Assembly: GCA_015501605.1 (NCBI GenBank)
Contig: JADNRZ010000017.1
Coordinates: forward strand, 620,001-684,000
Length of the DNA stretch: 64,000 nucleotides
Direction: 5' to 3'
Origin: Panaeolus papilionaceus
Lineage: Eukaryota; Basidiomycota; Agaricomycetes; Agaricales
Both the position numbers and the translations under genes were made by a program. Positions 13,601-23,205 of the stretch are shown piece by piece; within the stretch, counting starts at the first letter, position 1; the number at the start of each line of letters is the position of its first letter. The notes below the pieces were generated by a model that was not told where the DNA came from, searched no databases, and saw nothing but the letters and a program-made list of their open reading frames with translations.

Positions 13601-15903
13601 TCATCGACACCAGTCATCCCCAGCGCTGAAAAGATGGCATCCGTGAGAGAAACGAGATCAACATAAGTATGGCAGGTGTTGAGAGGGAGACTGAGGTCGA
13701 GGCTTTTATTGAGGCGATTGACAATTGCCGTGGCCATGGCTGAGTCCATACCAAGCTATTGGAATGCTTAATAAAGGGTGCCGATCCAGTAAAAAAAAAA
13801 GAAAAAAGCAAACCATACCTCTGCAAAGGTTGCCTGCGTATTGCTTTCCATGATCTCGCTCGAGATCCTCAGAGTTTCGATCATGATACCAGCCACGATG
13901 GCCGCAACTTGATCTTTCGTTCTACCATGCGAGCGGTTGACGGTTGCAGGCTTCGCTTGTATCTGAGCACCCAGACCCTCGACTGATTTGCTCAGAAGAG
14001 CAGAGAGCTCCTCGCCGAAAATCTGCTCCAACTTTTTCCTGAAAATGGCACCTTTTTTGGTCACAGGAATTTGCTGGCCGGGTTTAAGCACGAGAACACG
14101 GTGCCAAGAGATACGAAGGGGCGGGGCAAGGTTTCTGTTGGCTGTTGCGATGGCCCTGGTGATCTCTGGAAGTTGGGTGTCGATGGAGGCCTGCACCTCG
14201 GCTTTGGGCTCCACAATCGCACAGACGACCTGTGAGGAGGTCTTCAAGAAATTGTTACCGACCACACAGCAACGGGAAACCAGAGGGCACTGATTGATGA
14301 TGCTTTCAATGACCCTGGGATCCAAGGACTCTCCTGAGCTCATCTACAATGGACTATGAGAAAACGCTAGCTACAAGTTAGCAGGACACTGACCTGAATG
14401 TAATCCTCCTTGCGCCCCCTCCAAGTGAGTCGCTGATCTGCATTGTAACCATAGATGTCGCCTGTGAGGAAGGAGACTGTACCGTCTGCCTCGACGTGGA
14501 ACGCTGAGTTGTCGTGCTGCAGGTAGCCTTTCGTGATGTAGTGGCTCCTGATTCGAAGTTCGCCCTCTAATTAAGGGTGTTAACAAGACACCAAACTTTC
14601 AACACTAAATGAGATTTACCAGTTGTTGTCTCATGACCGAAATCATCGATGAGCATGAGCTGCGCATCGGCCAGTAGGCAGTCACCCTTATGCCATCCCT
14701 CAGGTCCAGTTGTGGTGGCATGGAAAATAGGGCCTGATGCAAGATCGTTGAGCGAAAAGATCCATAAAACTATTACATAAAAGTGAATTACCTCCCAATT
14801 CCGTCATGCCGATATCAAGGACCAAAGGCAATCTCAACTGGTTCGCCCATTGCACACACTCCTCGTTGGTAGCAGCTCCACCTGAGCCAAATAGCTTGAA
14901 GCGCTGAAGAGCATCCTGAATCCGAGCCTTGCGCATCAAGTCCTTTTCTTCCTTCCAGGTCCTCATGAAACCCTCCAGTACCCACGGAACACCAGCGAAG
15001 GCAGTGGGCTTCTTGAGAATGGCGGTCTCCAATAATTGGCCACATACATCAAGGTAGCGGGATTCTTTTGAAGTCGATCCGTTGACGATTCCGTATGCTG
15101 AGGGAAGCATGGCGAAAATGTACGAGCCTGCGGTAAGAATCATGGCGGCACCGATGTCATGCGAGAGACCAATAACATGAGACCATGGAGACCAGCCGAG
15201 AACGCGCAGGTTGTCAAAATTTTGCTGAGGCCAGGTTCGCTTCCACCACGCAAGTCGAGCTTGAGAGCCTGCGAGTATGCTCTGGTGAGAGAGGGGAACA
15301 CATTTAACGTTTTCAACAGAAGATGCCGAGGAAGTGTGGAGATAAAGAGCTATGTCCTCAGGGGCAGGGACAGGGAACGTATGGGCAGGGAGCTCAGGGG
15401 ATTGATCCAAGTATCGCTGCATAGAAGCAGTGATGGTGGCATTTTTTGGGTTAAAGGGGTGGCAAACCAAAGAAAGGTCTATGAACCAAAGTGTTAGCCT
15501 CCGGGCACGACGCGATTATCAAACGCAACATACCTTTGACGATAGCCTGGACAGAGGTGTCGGTCGAAGGGACAACTACGGCGGTGGGTGCAATGTTGAG
15601 AAGCATACGTTCCATGATATCGCGGGGAACGTTATGGTCCAAAGGGGCAATAACACCTCCAAGCTTCCAAGTGGCAAGGATCATTGCCAAGGTGTATGGG
15701 TGGTTTTCGCTGATGACAGAGATGACGGGTTTAGGTCCGTACTTTTTGTGCATGTCAAGAGCCAGTCCAGTAGACACGTTGTCCAGATCTCCGTAGGTCC
15801 ATCGTTCACTTCCGCACTCAACAACAGTACGCTCGACACCGCCAGCAGAGCGAGCAGTGCTGAAAAAGGCGTTCAAGAGGGTAGTCTGTTGGGAAGCGTC
15901 CAT
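7605..15903 (-). CDS. Hybrid polyketide synthase with N-terminal adenylation domain (A-ACP-KS-AT-DH-KR-ACP)
   Basis: Reading from 15903 down, the protein begins MDASQQTTLLNAFFSTARS and ends DMVSFILDTYAAA, roughly 2,500 residues over about 16 short introns. Domains in order: (1) AMP-binding/adenylation with GMTELGG, TGDIYGYN, GRKEDYIQMSSGE and the catalytic-Lys region TKKGAIFRKKL. (2) ACP1 with LGMDSAMA. (3) Ketosynthase with VDTACSSG (active Cys near 12968), EAHGTGTSLGD and SCVGHTE. (4) Acyltransferase with FPGQGSQYQGMG and GHSLGEIAAA. (5) Dehydratase with HRIEGRRVLPGA and a DACLH second motif. (6) Ketoreductase with GMGSIG and an active-site Tyr in GQVAYVSANSF. (7) ACP2 with CGADSITF. I see no methyltransferase, enoylreductase or thioesterase. 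The inferred role is that an acyl or aryl starter is activated and loaded on ACP1, then extended with partial reduction. The phosphate-binding loop of the A domain is atypical (LHTSSASSVENVK). No tailoring genes flank it. Confidence 0.92.
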
Positions 15904-18068
15904 GGTTGAGAGAGATATTTCGATAGCAAGAAAGATAGCAATAAAAGAGCAAGATGGAAAGCAAGAAGATAGCAAGATACTAAAAAGCCGCTTCTCCACA
16001 TCGAGGGTATTTATCGGTTTCTGAGAGACGTATGGTTTTACAGCCTAAGAAGATATCAGAGGTATTTCCAATCCGGCGTAGCTGGACCTCAAGTTACTGC
16101 AATAGATCGGGGCGGCTGACGCTGATCCAGGAAAGCCAGAATGAGACAAGGTTGAACAGATTCGAGCAAGCCAAGTTCAAGTTGGACAGTCGATGTGGAC
16201 CGTTGAGCCGTTCTCAAAGTTACTCATCTCCTGGTAGAATTCCGCTTTCAACGCCGGGGAATTTGGGAAGCCCTCTATGATGGGGGGTAAAGCGGGTCAG
16301 CCTCTTCGTCAGCCAAAATGCTCGCAAGTGATCTTGGTCCGTTCTTCCTATTACCACTGGTCAGCCTGGAAGATCAAAATTTAGATACGGGCCAAGCACT
16401 TTTTATATTACAATAAGCTTTTACCTACTTCCATCCAGTGGTACACTTTTAAATTGACCTTCGCTCAGGTCCGAATCTTGTTAGTCTGACCAGAGACGAA
16501 ATCTCGAATCCTGCTCCTAGTAGTGGCCGTTGCCTAATAGTTTTTCCGAAGGGACATGCCCCCTTTTTGCAGATGAAAGAGGGTCTATGACATACTTTCG
16601 CGTTATTCGTAGGTAATAAGCAGGTCATCGAAGTCTGTCATCGGGCGTTGAGCTCGTCCTTCAAGTTATGCGAGTTTAAGTAGCACAATGCGCGGTTAGT
16701 TTTGTAAACAGAGTCATGGGACAGAATTACCTTTTTGGGCCATAGCCCTCGTCACTGAATCACTGGTCATGCAGTAATTGGAGTCCATCTCAATGGCCTC
16801 AGGATGATGAGGTCTCTTAAGTACACTAAGTACAACTCATTGGAAAAACGTCGTCGAATGCAAAAATTCATAAGAGCAAAATGCTAAACCACGATACTTC
16901 CGCTGCACGACAAAAAAAATAATTCTCGACTGCGAATATCTTTTCACTCGTTGCATAGGCTTGCTTTATTTTAGTTGTTTCCATGCTGTATAAGCTCTCA
17001 CAAAACGCCGGACTGTAGATCAATCAAAGACACAGAGAAATGCGGACAATCATACTCATCAGGAGGGATGCAAGTTTCACCATTCTCAGACAAGGCGGCT
17101 ACAAGTGGACAGCCCACCAGAGATTGAGTCATCGTTTATCGGTAACCTCGAGAAAAGGATGATCGGAAGAACAGGTCCAGCAAGCGCTTGATCTCGGATA
17201 TAGCACCCCCGACAGTACCACGAGGGCGTACCCGAGAAGAATGGGCTGCACACCTCAGCTACGAGACCGACGGAGAAGGCGCGGTGCACTAATGGCGTTT
17301 AAATTAGTGGAGGTTAATCTCATTATATGTAGCGCGCTTGATGCTACTTGATGCCTGCAATGCTGATACACCACTTGACTTCGGGACTTGAGACTGGAAC
17401 ATGTTCCAAAATATTATAACTACTCGCCCGCCGTACCTCTAAGTTCAGGGAAAGGAAGTTCAGATACCGTTGTGTCTCACCGAGTTCGGAAAAAAATTCA
17501 TTGAAGCTTCATAATCCCTGAAAATGTTCGAATCCAGTAGCCAGCGACCACAAGAAATTGGCCAGAAAACCAGCTAGATATTATTACAGAATACCATAAT
17601 TCAACTATCGTCGCCATTGGGTGGCTTTAATCTGCCCACCGATAACACTATTATCCGCGAATCGTTTCATTAACGAAACTCATGCAAGGCCGCGAAAGAA
17701 GCTCCCATACATAAACAGATGCATATCTGGATCAGCGTTGCACTAAGTGAGGGTCGACAACAGCGCATAGATTGCGTTGGAAGCATAGCCGTATCACCGA
17801 TGTAAATCACCTCTCCAATCAACCGCATTTCAGTTTTACAAGTTACTTGGGGTCCGCGTGCAAAAATGCTCGATGATTCAACACAAGACACAAGCAATCA
17901 AGGCGAATGCACCGCTCTGCTGACGAGTTTCCGTACAAGATGATCACCAGAACTCGGAACTTTTCAGAACTAGCGGAAGGCCAGAGTAACATCGAACGAA
18001 CTTCAACTGTGTATTAGGGATGCGACATTGTACCCGGAATCAGTGTTGAAAAAAGTTCGAGAGACAAC
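15904..18068. other. Gene-poor intergenic region
   Basis: About 2.1 kb with only short, unrelated open frames on both strands. I recognise no domain, signal peptide or transposase piece. It holds the promoter of the polyketide synthase at its left end. Confidence 0.4.
16005..16015 (-). promoter_or_regulatory. Possible TATA-like element of the polyketide synthase gene
   Basis: On the minus strand the sequence GATAAATACCC lies about 100 bases upstream of the predicted ATG. It is the only TATA-like run close to the start. Spacing is plausible for a fungal promoter, but the match is weak. Confidence 0.3.
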
Positions 18069-18504
18069 TCAGCCCTTACAGCTCCAGTCGTCCTGTGCAT
18101 AGCTTTGTGACAGCCTGTATACTCTTGGGAGGGCTTGCGAAGCGGAAATTATGACATTTTCGTCGTTGAAAATCGCAAAGGAACCAGGGGCACCACATGA
18201 CGCAAATTTTTCTAAATCAAGTTGAGCCGGGGTGTTGTGGAGGAAACCGAAACCATGAGACGATGTGTTGTCCTGTTCATTTTTATTTTTATTTTGGCAG
18301 TTTCGAACTAGTACGACGCCTGTGGCTGTCATTTCTGAATCGTTGATGTCCCAAGTACCTTGAAGGCCTAGGAACAAGACTGTGACAATCTACAAAATCG
18401 GTGTGCGGGTTAGTAGGAAGCTGTGCTCGTGCTTTGACACACCTATGAGGGAATGTAAAACCTGACTTAAATGGGCAAATGAAACGTACATTTGCCATAG
18501 CCAT
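18069..18504 (-). CDS. Candidate small secreted protein, about 111 residues
   Basis: I do not recognise this protein. A two-exon model gives MAMANIVTVLFLGLQG as a signal-peptide-like start, followed by TWDINDSEMTATGVVLVRNC and a soluble tail ending AQDDWSCKG, with a stop at 18069-18071. The intron runs 18390-18489 with a GTACGT donor and TTTTGTAG acceptor. Exon 1 is only 15 nt. The mature part has three Cys and several possible N- and O-glycosylation residues. The match between a hydrophobic start and an open downstream exon is the only support, so this may be a non-gene. It sits beside a MITE-like element in an otherwise empty stretch. Confidence 0.35.
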
Positions 18505-18652
18505 TGAGGTGTATGATAAGACATAAATCAACTTCGACTTGGGTGAGTGACTAGGTCTGAGGGCTATATTCTCACAACCGTGCCGACGGTGCCGATTTTT
18601 TGATCACAATAGATAACAACACCATATCGAAGGTCAAATAAGCCTTCTACTA

Positions 18653-18917
18653 CTGTACCATTTCGATCAGTTCTGCAGGGGGTGGGACATGGGACACGTT
18701 TGCCGAATAATGGAACTTGGCTGGATGGGTTGGGACATGGGACATAGGGCAAAGTTCGGCAGGGGACAAAATTTCGGCCAAGGTTTGCGCCAGGACTGGG
18801 CTGAGCCAGGAGGTGTCCCATTCTGCCAACTTGGATGGGACATGGGACATGGGACCAGATTCTGCCTCAGCAGGGGGTCCGGGACACGGGACCGCCGAAT
18901 AGATCGAAATGGTACAG
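18653..18917. mobile_element. 265-bp non-autonomous element with 16-bp inverted ends and TA flanks
   Basis: The left end CTGTACCATTTCGATC (18653-18668) is the exact reverse complement of the right end (18902-18917). Both ends are bordered by TA (18651-18652 and 18918-18919), as expected for Tc1/mariner-type insertion. The interior is rich in repeats of GGGACATGGGACA on the plus strand, seen at least three times (near 18690, 18730 and 18836). The open frames over it merely translate this repeat. There is no transposase. Its end sequence differs from the 178-bp family, so it is a separate family. Only one copy is present in the window. Confidence 0.65.
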
Positions 18918-19111
18918 TACTAGTGTTTATCATTCTATTCGTTTCGAATGCTCTTCGGCATCACATTACGACCTGCCTCGAGAGCAAGACTTCCATGTGC
19001 TTTGGTTTCCGATTTGTGGACATCTGACTCCTGAAGCGCATTGGGCTTTCTTCAATAAGCGGTATAGATTCGGACTCAACAATGGATCTGAATTGTATGG
19101 CAGATTGTATA

Positions 19112-19289
19112 CAGTCGAACTTGTAATAAGGCATACCTTTTGGTAGACGCCAAAAGCTATGCCATAGGACAAGTTATGCCTTATCTCAGAGGGCATACGG
19201 GCCAAAATCACGATTTGGTGGACCCGAAAACCTATGCCTTATGACAGATTATGCCCTATGACAAGTATGCCTTATTACAAGTTCGACTG
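19112..19289. mobile_element. 178-bp MITE, copy 1
   Basis: The ends are perfect 25-bp inverted repeats beginning CAGTCGAACTTGTAATAAGG. TA flanks lie at 19110-19111 and 19290-19291. The interior contains several short TATGCC/GGCATA words in both orientations. By eye it is identical over all 178 bases to the copy at 22827-23004 and in the same orientation, but the flanking DNA is unrelated. This supports two independent recent insertions of a Tc1/mariner-type MITE. It has no coding capacity. It lies about 740 bases upstream of the first metalloprotease. Confidence 0.9.
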
Positions 19290-19948
19290 TATACAGTATA
19301 GCATGATGCACAGGAACCGAATTCAAGGGGCGTCTACGTACCTCGGGGTTAGAGGGAATCTGAACTCAAGGGCTGCCCAATGGCCAGCACTTGAGCTTGC
19401 TCTTATAGGTACATACTGTACTGCGATATCGATTATCCCGACACCCAGTGACGGAATTGGGTGTCTCGTAAGTCTTCACTACATCTCAGGCATCTGCTTC
19501 AAATTGTGCGTCCTTGTCTTAGCTGAAAATTCAGGCAAAGCGACTTATCTTTAAATGGATAGACCGGACACGGCCTTTTGTCCAGGCAATACCCTTGCAA
19601 AGAGTAATCAGCCTTGTAATCTCGTTATTGCCTGTCCCAAACGATAACTGAAAGGCGAAGAGAAGCCTAACTATACCACGCTTGTGTCTGCTTTTACACG
19701 ATTGAACCCTCCTCAAGTGCACTTTGGGTCAAGGCTGGAAGGTGGTATACCTTTGGCACGTCGCTCTGCCTTATCAGCTGGTCTGTTTTACATACAGCTT
19801 TACTGAAAGCAGTGAGCACTACTCAAATTATCTAAGTGCAAAGCTTGTCCTTGCATTGTGGCGGATTTGATATCGCTTCCATTCATGCATCCGATAAAAA
19901 CTTGGGAAACGACACACTGCATCGAGATAATCGTGGGTCTCAGAAACG

Positions 19949-19957
19949 TATAAAAGG
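19949..19957 (+). promoter_or_regulatory. TATA box of the first M43 metalloprotease
   Basis: TATAAAAGG lies 78 bases upstream of the ATG at 20027. This is a canonical match at normal spacing for a strongly expressed secreted-protein gene. Confidence 0.65.
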
Positions 19958-20026
19958 TCGGGCTTTGACCACTGTTCAAAGCACAAGCAATCAGCCTTAT
20001 CAGCTTTCGCTTGCCTTCGATTCACC

Positions 20027-21283
20027 ATGATCAACACAACCCTTCGAACTATCCTCATCGCACTTTTTTGCGCTCTCCAACTAGCCAGTATCCGGTCTGC
20101 ACTTGCCTTTGGGTAAGCTCGTGCTTCTGTTGCATCACGACACGCTGATTCGAATCGCCCTTTATATCAAGTGATCATGGCCAATGTGGTGCCGTCAGTC
20201 CATCCGCTGAAGAGGGTTTGAAGATCGCAAACGACCTTCGCGCCAACCACGTCCCAGCGGCCAATAACCAGACTCGTGCGGCTGGTGTTCGAGTTTACTT
20301 CCACGTCATTCTTGAGAACCAAAATGGTTTTGGTAACGTTCCGTGAGGCACAGTTCCACAGTGAATCCTATTGATCGTAGGAGGAAGTGAACTGACAATT
20401 GGTTCACAGTGACAACGTGATTCGATCACAGATTGCCGTACTCAACCGAGACTTCGAAAATACTGGGGTTTCTTACCAACTTGTCGCAATTGACCGTTAC
20501 TACAACTATGACTGGTTCCATAGCGCTTACCCCGGAACAGCAGCCAGAGATGCAATGCTCAGGGCCTTGCGTAAGGGTGGCCCTCTTGACCTGAATATCT
20601 TCTCGACAGCGTGAGTACTCAACATATACTAATGATATTGGAGTTAGTTCTGAGTTAAACGTTATAGCTTGGACCGACCACCTTCAGGCGTCCAAAGACT
20701 ACTCGGATTCGCAACCTTCCCCTGGGAGTACGCAAATGCTGGTTATCTGGATGGCGTTAGTGAGTATATTTCACTATATCAAGCATCAACAACGTACTCA
20801 ACCCTTTTATCAGTACTCGACTGGCAAACCCTTCCTGGAGGCAATTCTCCTGGTACAAACACTGGAAAGGTAGAGTTGCCCTTTGACATGAATCTGCTAC
20901 GGCTCCTCTGATTAAACGCTGAATGTGAAGATCGGAACCCATGAAGTCGGACATTGGGTTGGTCTCTTACATACCTTCCAAACTCAAAACGGCTACCCTG
21001 GATGCGACATATATGGTGACTATGTTGATGATACTCCAACTGAGTATAGTCCTTCTTCTGGCTGTCCCGTTGGCCGTGACACTTGCGGCAGCGCTGGACT
21101 CGATCCTATCGGTAAGTAAAGCAAAATTTGCATTATGAGGGTACAGTACAAAAACAACTTACTCGAATAATGGCAGACAACCATATGGATTACTCTGACG
21201 ATTCGTGCCGTTACCGATTCACTGCTGGACAAATTAATCGGTTCAAAGCAGCCCTTGCTAAATACCGTGGTGCTGTCTTCTAA
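20027..21283 (+). CDS. Secreted M43-type (pappalysin/MEP1-like) metalloprotease, paralogue 1
   Basis: The start [20 protein letters not shown] is a clear signal peptide. Splicing gives about 290-300 residues ending KYRGAVF, stop 21281-21283. The zinc site is [14 protein letters not shown] (HExxHxxGxxH) and the Met-turn block is [13 protein letters not shown], both hallmarks of metzincin family M43. In between are [10 protein letters not shown] and a Cys-rich loop (GCPVGRDTC). Upstream blocks include [27 protein letters not shown] and [13 protein letters not shown]. The second intron is 67 bases (20343-20409, phase 2). The enzyme should act outside the cell on peptides. The paralogue at 23206 has the same intron position and phase, showing a local duplication. 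Confidence 0.9.
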
Positions 21284-22826
21284 CCGGAGAGCTCTTGCGC
21301 TTCGAAGAAGCTCACACTGTCTGCCAGTTCCAAACACCAGGTCCTAATGGTTCAAGAGAGAGATGGTTTTACGAAACGATGAATAAATCCGAGAAAACAT
21401 GATAAATGTACACACTATTTTCCTTTTTACTTTCAATGTACCACTACCGTATTGTCCAGATCATTCGTAGTTGTGAATTTTGGATGCAACTTCGTATATA
21501 AAACCCTTTCCATGAGTGAACTGAGGTCTTAGAGACTGTTGAAGCGAGTAACACGCTGGGAGCTTTGATGTTGAAACGGTGTTTGTCGGTGAAGGCTGCC
21601 AGAGATTCGTTCATATTGAAATAAAGAATGTATTTATGCAATGATTTACAGTTTAAATGTAAATTCAGGTCATATATATATGCCAGTAAGAAATCGACAC
21701 GAGGCTACAAACTCCGTTTCCAGGACTTCTACGGTGAAGGCCAATAGTTTCCATATGAAATAAAAACAAATTTTGGCGGCTTCGTGCCAATTCATCATGT
21801 AAACGAAACTGAAGTTGTAGGTCATGTATAAAATATGAACCATTATTTACATATAATTTTTATCTTAAATGTAACACAAAATAGGAACTTCACCTGTGGG
21901 CTTCCTTTCAACATGGAAATAGATATTGAACCGGTTGCCAAGAAGATCTACATCAGGGATCTTGGCAGATCTCAGGGAAGTCCTACCAGCGCTAATATCC
22001 TATTCCAAAATACAAGTCCTTGCAAGTAGCGGGGACTAGGACCAAGACGCATCGGAATAAACGAAGAAATGATCTTCGTGGTGTCTGAAGTGTGCAAGGT
22101 GCAAATGCCAGTGTGCATCTGTTTACGAGGTATGTCGGGGCCGCAAACACAGAGCGAAGGTACGACGGAGCGACTGAGTAGCTGCAGAGTGAGCACGACG
22201 CGTAGGTCAAGTTGCATACTCGAAGCTTAGAGATCATTGTAGGGAAAGTGACGACACCTAAATACTCCAGGGTTTCCAAGCAACATTCATTGAAGTGTAC
22301 TGGGGCCATACACCGATCTTGAGAAGTTCGCAGCAGCGCCGGGACAATTTAGATTAAATAAAAAAAGTTGAACCTCGCCGAAATTAGCAGTCCTTTCGTA
22401 GTTACGAAATGTTACAGTGTCTGTCGGCTCACCTGGCTGCTACCAGCGCTTAAGTCCTTGTGACGAGTGACTGAAGGATCTTGTCACCCCGCCAGCTCAC
22501 GACCTTGACCACTTTCATTCTCTACTGCTTCTGTCTTTGATTGGCGATTTAATAACAAACTCATATGCCATGTAGGCCTCACTGTGATACAGCTACCACG
22601 AGGGCAAGTTAGCTACTATCCGATATTGTGTCATGATCTGACCCAAGCCTTAAAGTAAAGAGTGATCGTTATTGGGATTATACCTCAAGGCGCGAATAAC
22701 CCTTAATATTGAACAAATACTCGTATATTCACCTTTCTTTTATCATGTCCTTTCATATTCAGCTTTTAATTGTCATGGATGAGGCGAACCGAAAGACGCG
22801 TCGACCCTGAAGCTCGATTGATTATA

Positions 22827-23004
22827 CAGTCGAACTTGTAATAAGGCATACCTTTTGGTAGACGCCAAAAGCTATGCCATAGGACAAGTTATGCCTTATC
22901 TCAGAGGGCATACGGGCCAAAATCACGATTTGGTGGACCCGAAAACCTATGCCTTATGACAGATTATGCCCTATGACAAGTATGCCTTATTACAAGTTCG
23001 ACTG
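22827..23004. mobile_element. 178-bp MITE, copy 2
   Basis: Identical by eye to the copy at 19112-19289, with the same 25-bp inverted ends and TA flanks at 22825-22826 and 23005-23006. It lies 201 bases upstream of the ATG of the second metalloprotease, so it is close enough to sit in the promoter. The unrelated flanks argue against co-duplication with the protease genes. Confidence 0.9.
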
Positions 23005-23159
23005 TAGTTCCGAAAGTCGGTAGCTTGTTCGCCAAATCCTGCTTTCTATTCAATATGGGGAAGACTCACCCCAAGCTAGTGCCAGACTTATCAAATTCAT
23101 ATACCTCCGTTGGGCTACAGGTCATGTATTGATGCGGTCGGAGCCTCTATGAAGTAGGG

Positions 23160-23167
23160 TATAAAAA
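23160..23167 (+). promoter_or_regulatory. TATA box of the second M43 metalloprotease
   Basis: TATAAAAA lies 46 bases upstream of the ATG at 23206. The spacing is short but usable, and the box is the counterpart of the one before paralogue 1. Confidence 0.55.
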
Positions 23168-23205
23168 CCTAACCAAGTCTCTCGCTTCTCCCCCACACTT
23201 TTATC

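Larger units (their letters stand above)
18505..20026. other. Intergenic region carrying two MITE-like elements
   Basis: There is no recognisable gene. The region holds the 265-bp element at 18653-18917 and one copy of the 178-bp MITE at 19112-19289. At its right end lies the promoter of the first metalloprotease. Confidence 0.5.
21284..23205. other. Intergenic region between the two metalloproteases
   Basis: AT-rich spacer with no recognisable gene. A 105-codon minus-strand open frame (21992-22309) has no domain I know. It contains the second 178-bp MITE at 22827-23004 and the promoter of the second metalloprotease. Confidence 0.45.

Noticed and set aside
12898..13629. 243-codon plus-strand open frame
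   Set aside because: It is antisense to the ketosynthase region of the PKS, whose motifs (such as VDTACSSG) are unmistakable on the minus strand.
3540..15903. Biosynthetic cluster linking phospholipase D and the PKS
   Set aside because: They are convergent neighbours. PldA-type enzymes are general lipid enzymes, and no oxidase, methyltransferase, transporter or regulator accompanies the PKS.
18564..19146. Several overlapping short frames translating as MGH/GTWDMG repeats
   Set aside because: They translate the GGGACATGGGACA repeat of the 265-bp element on both strands and have no protein-like composition.
19112..23004. Segmental duplication as an explanation for the identical 178-bp copies
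   Set aside because: The sequences immediately outside the TA borders differ completely, so independent insertion explains the data better.
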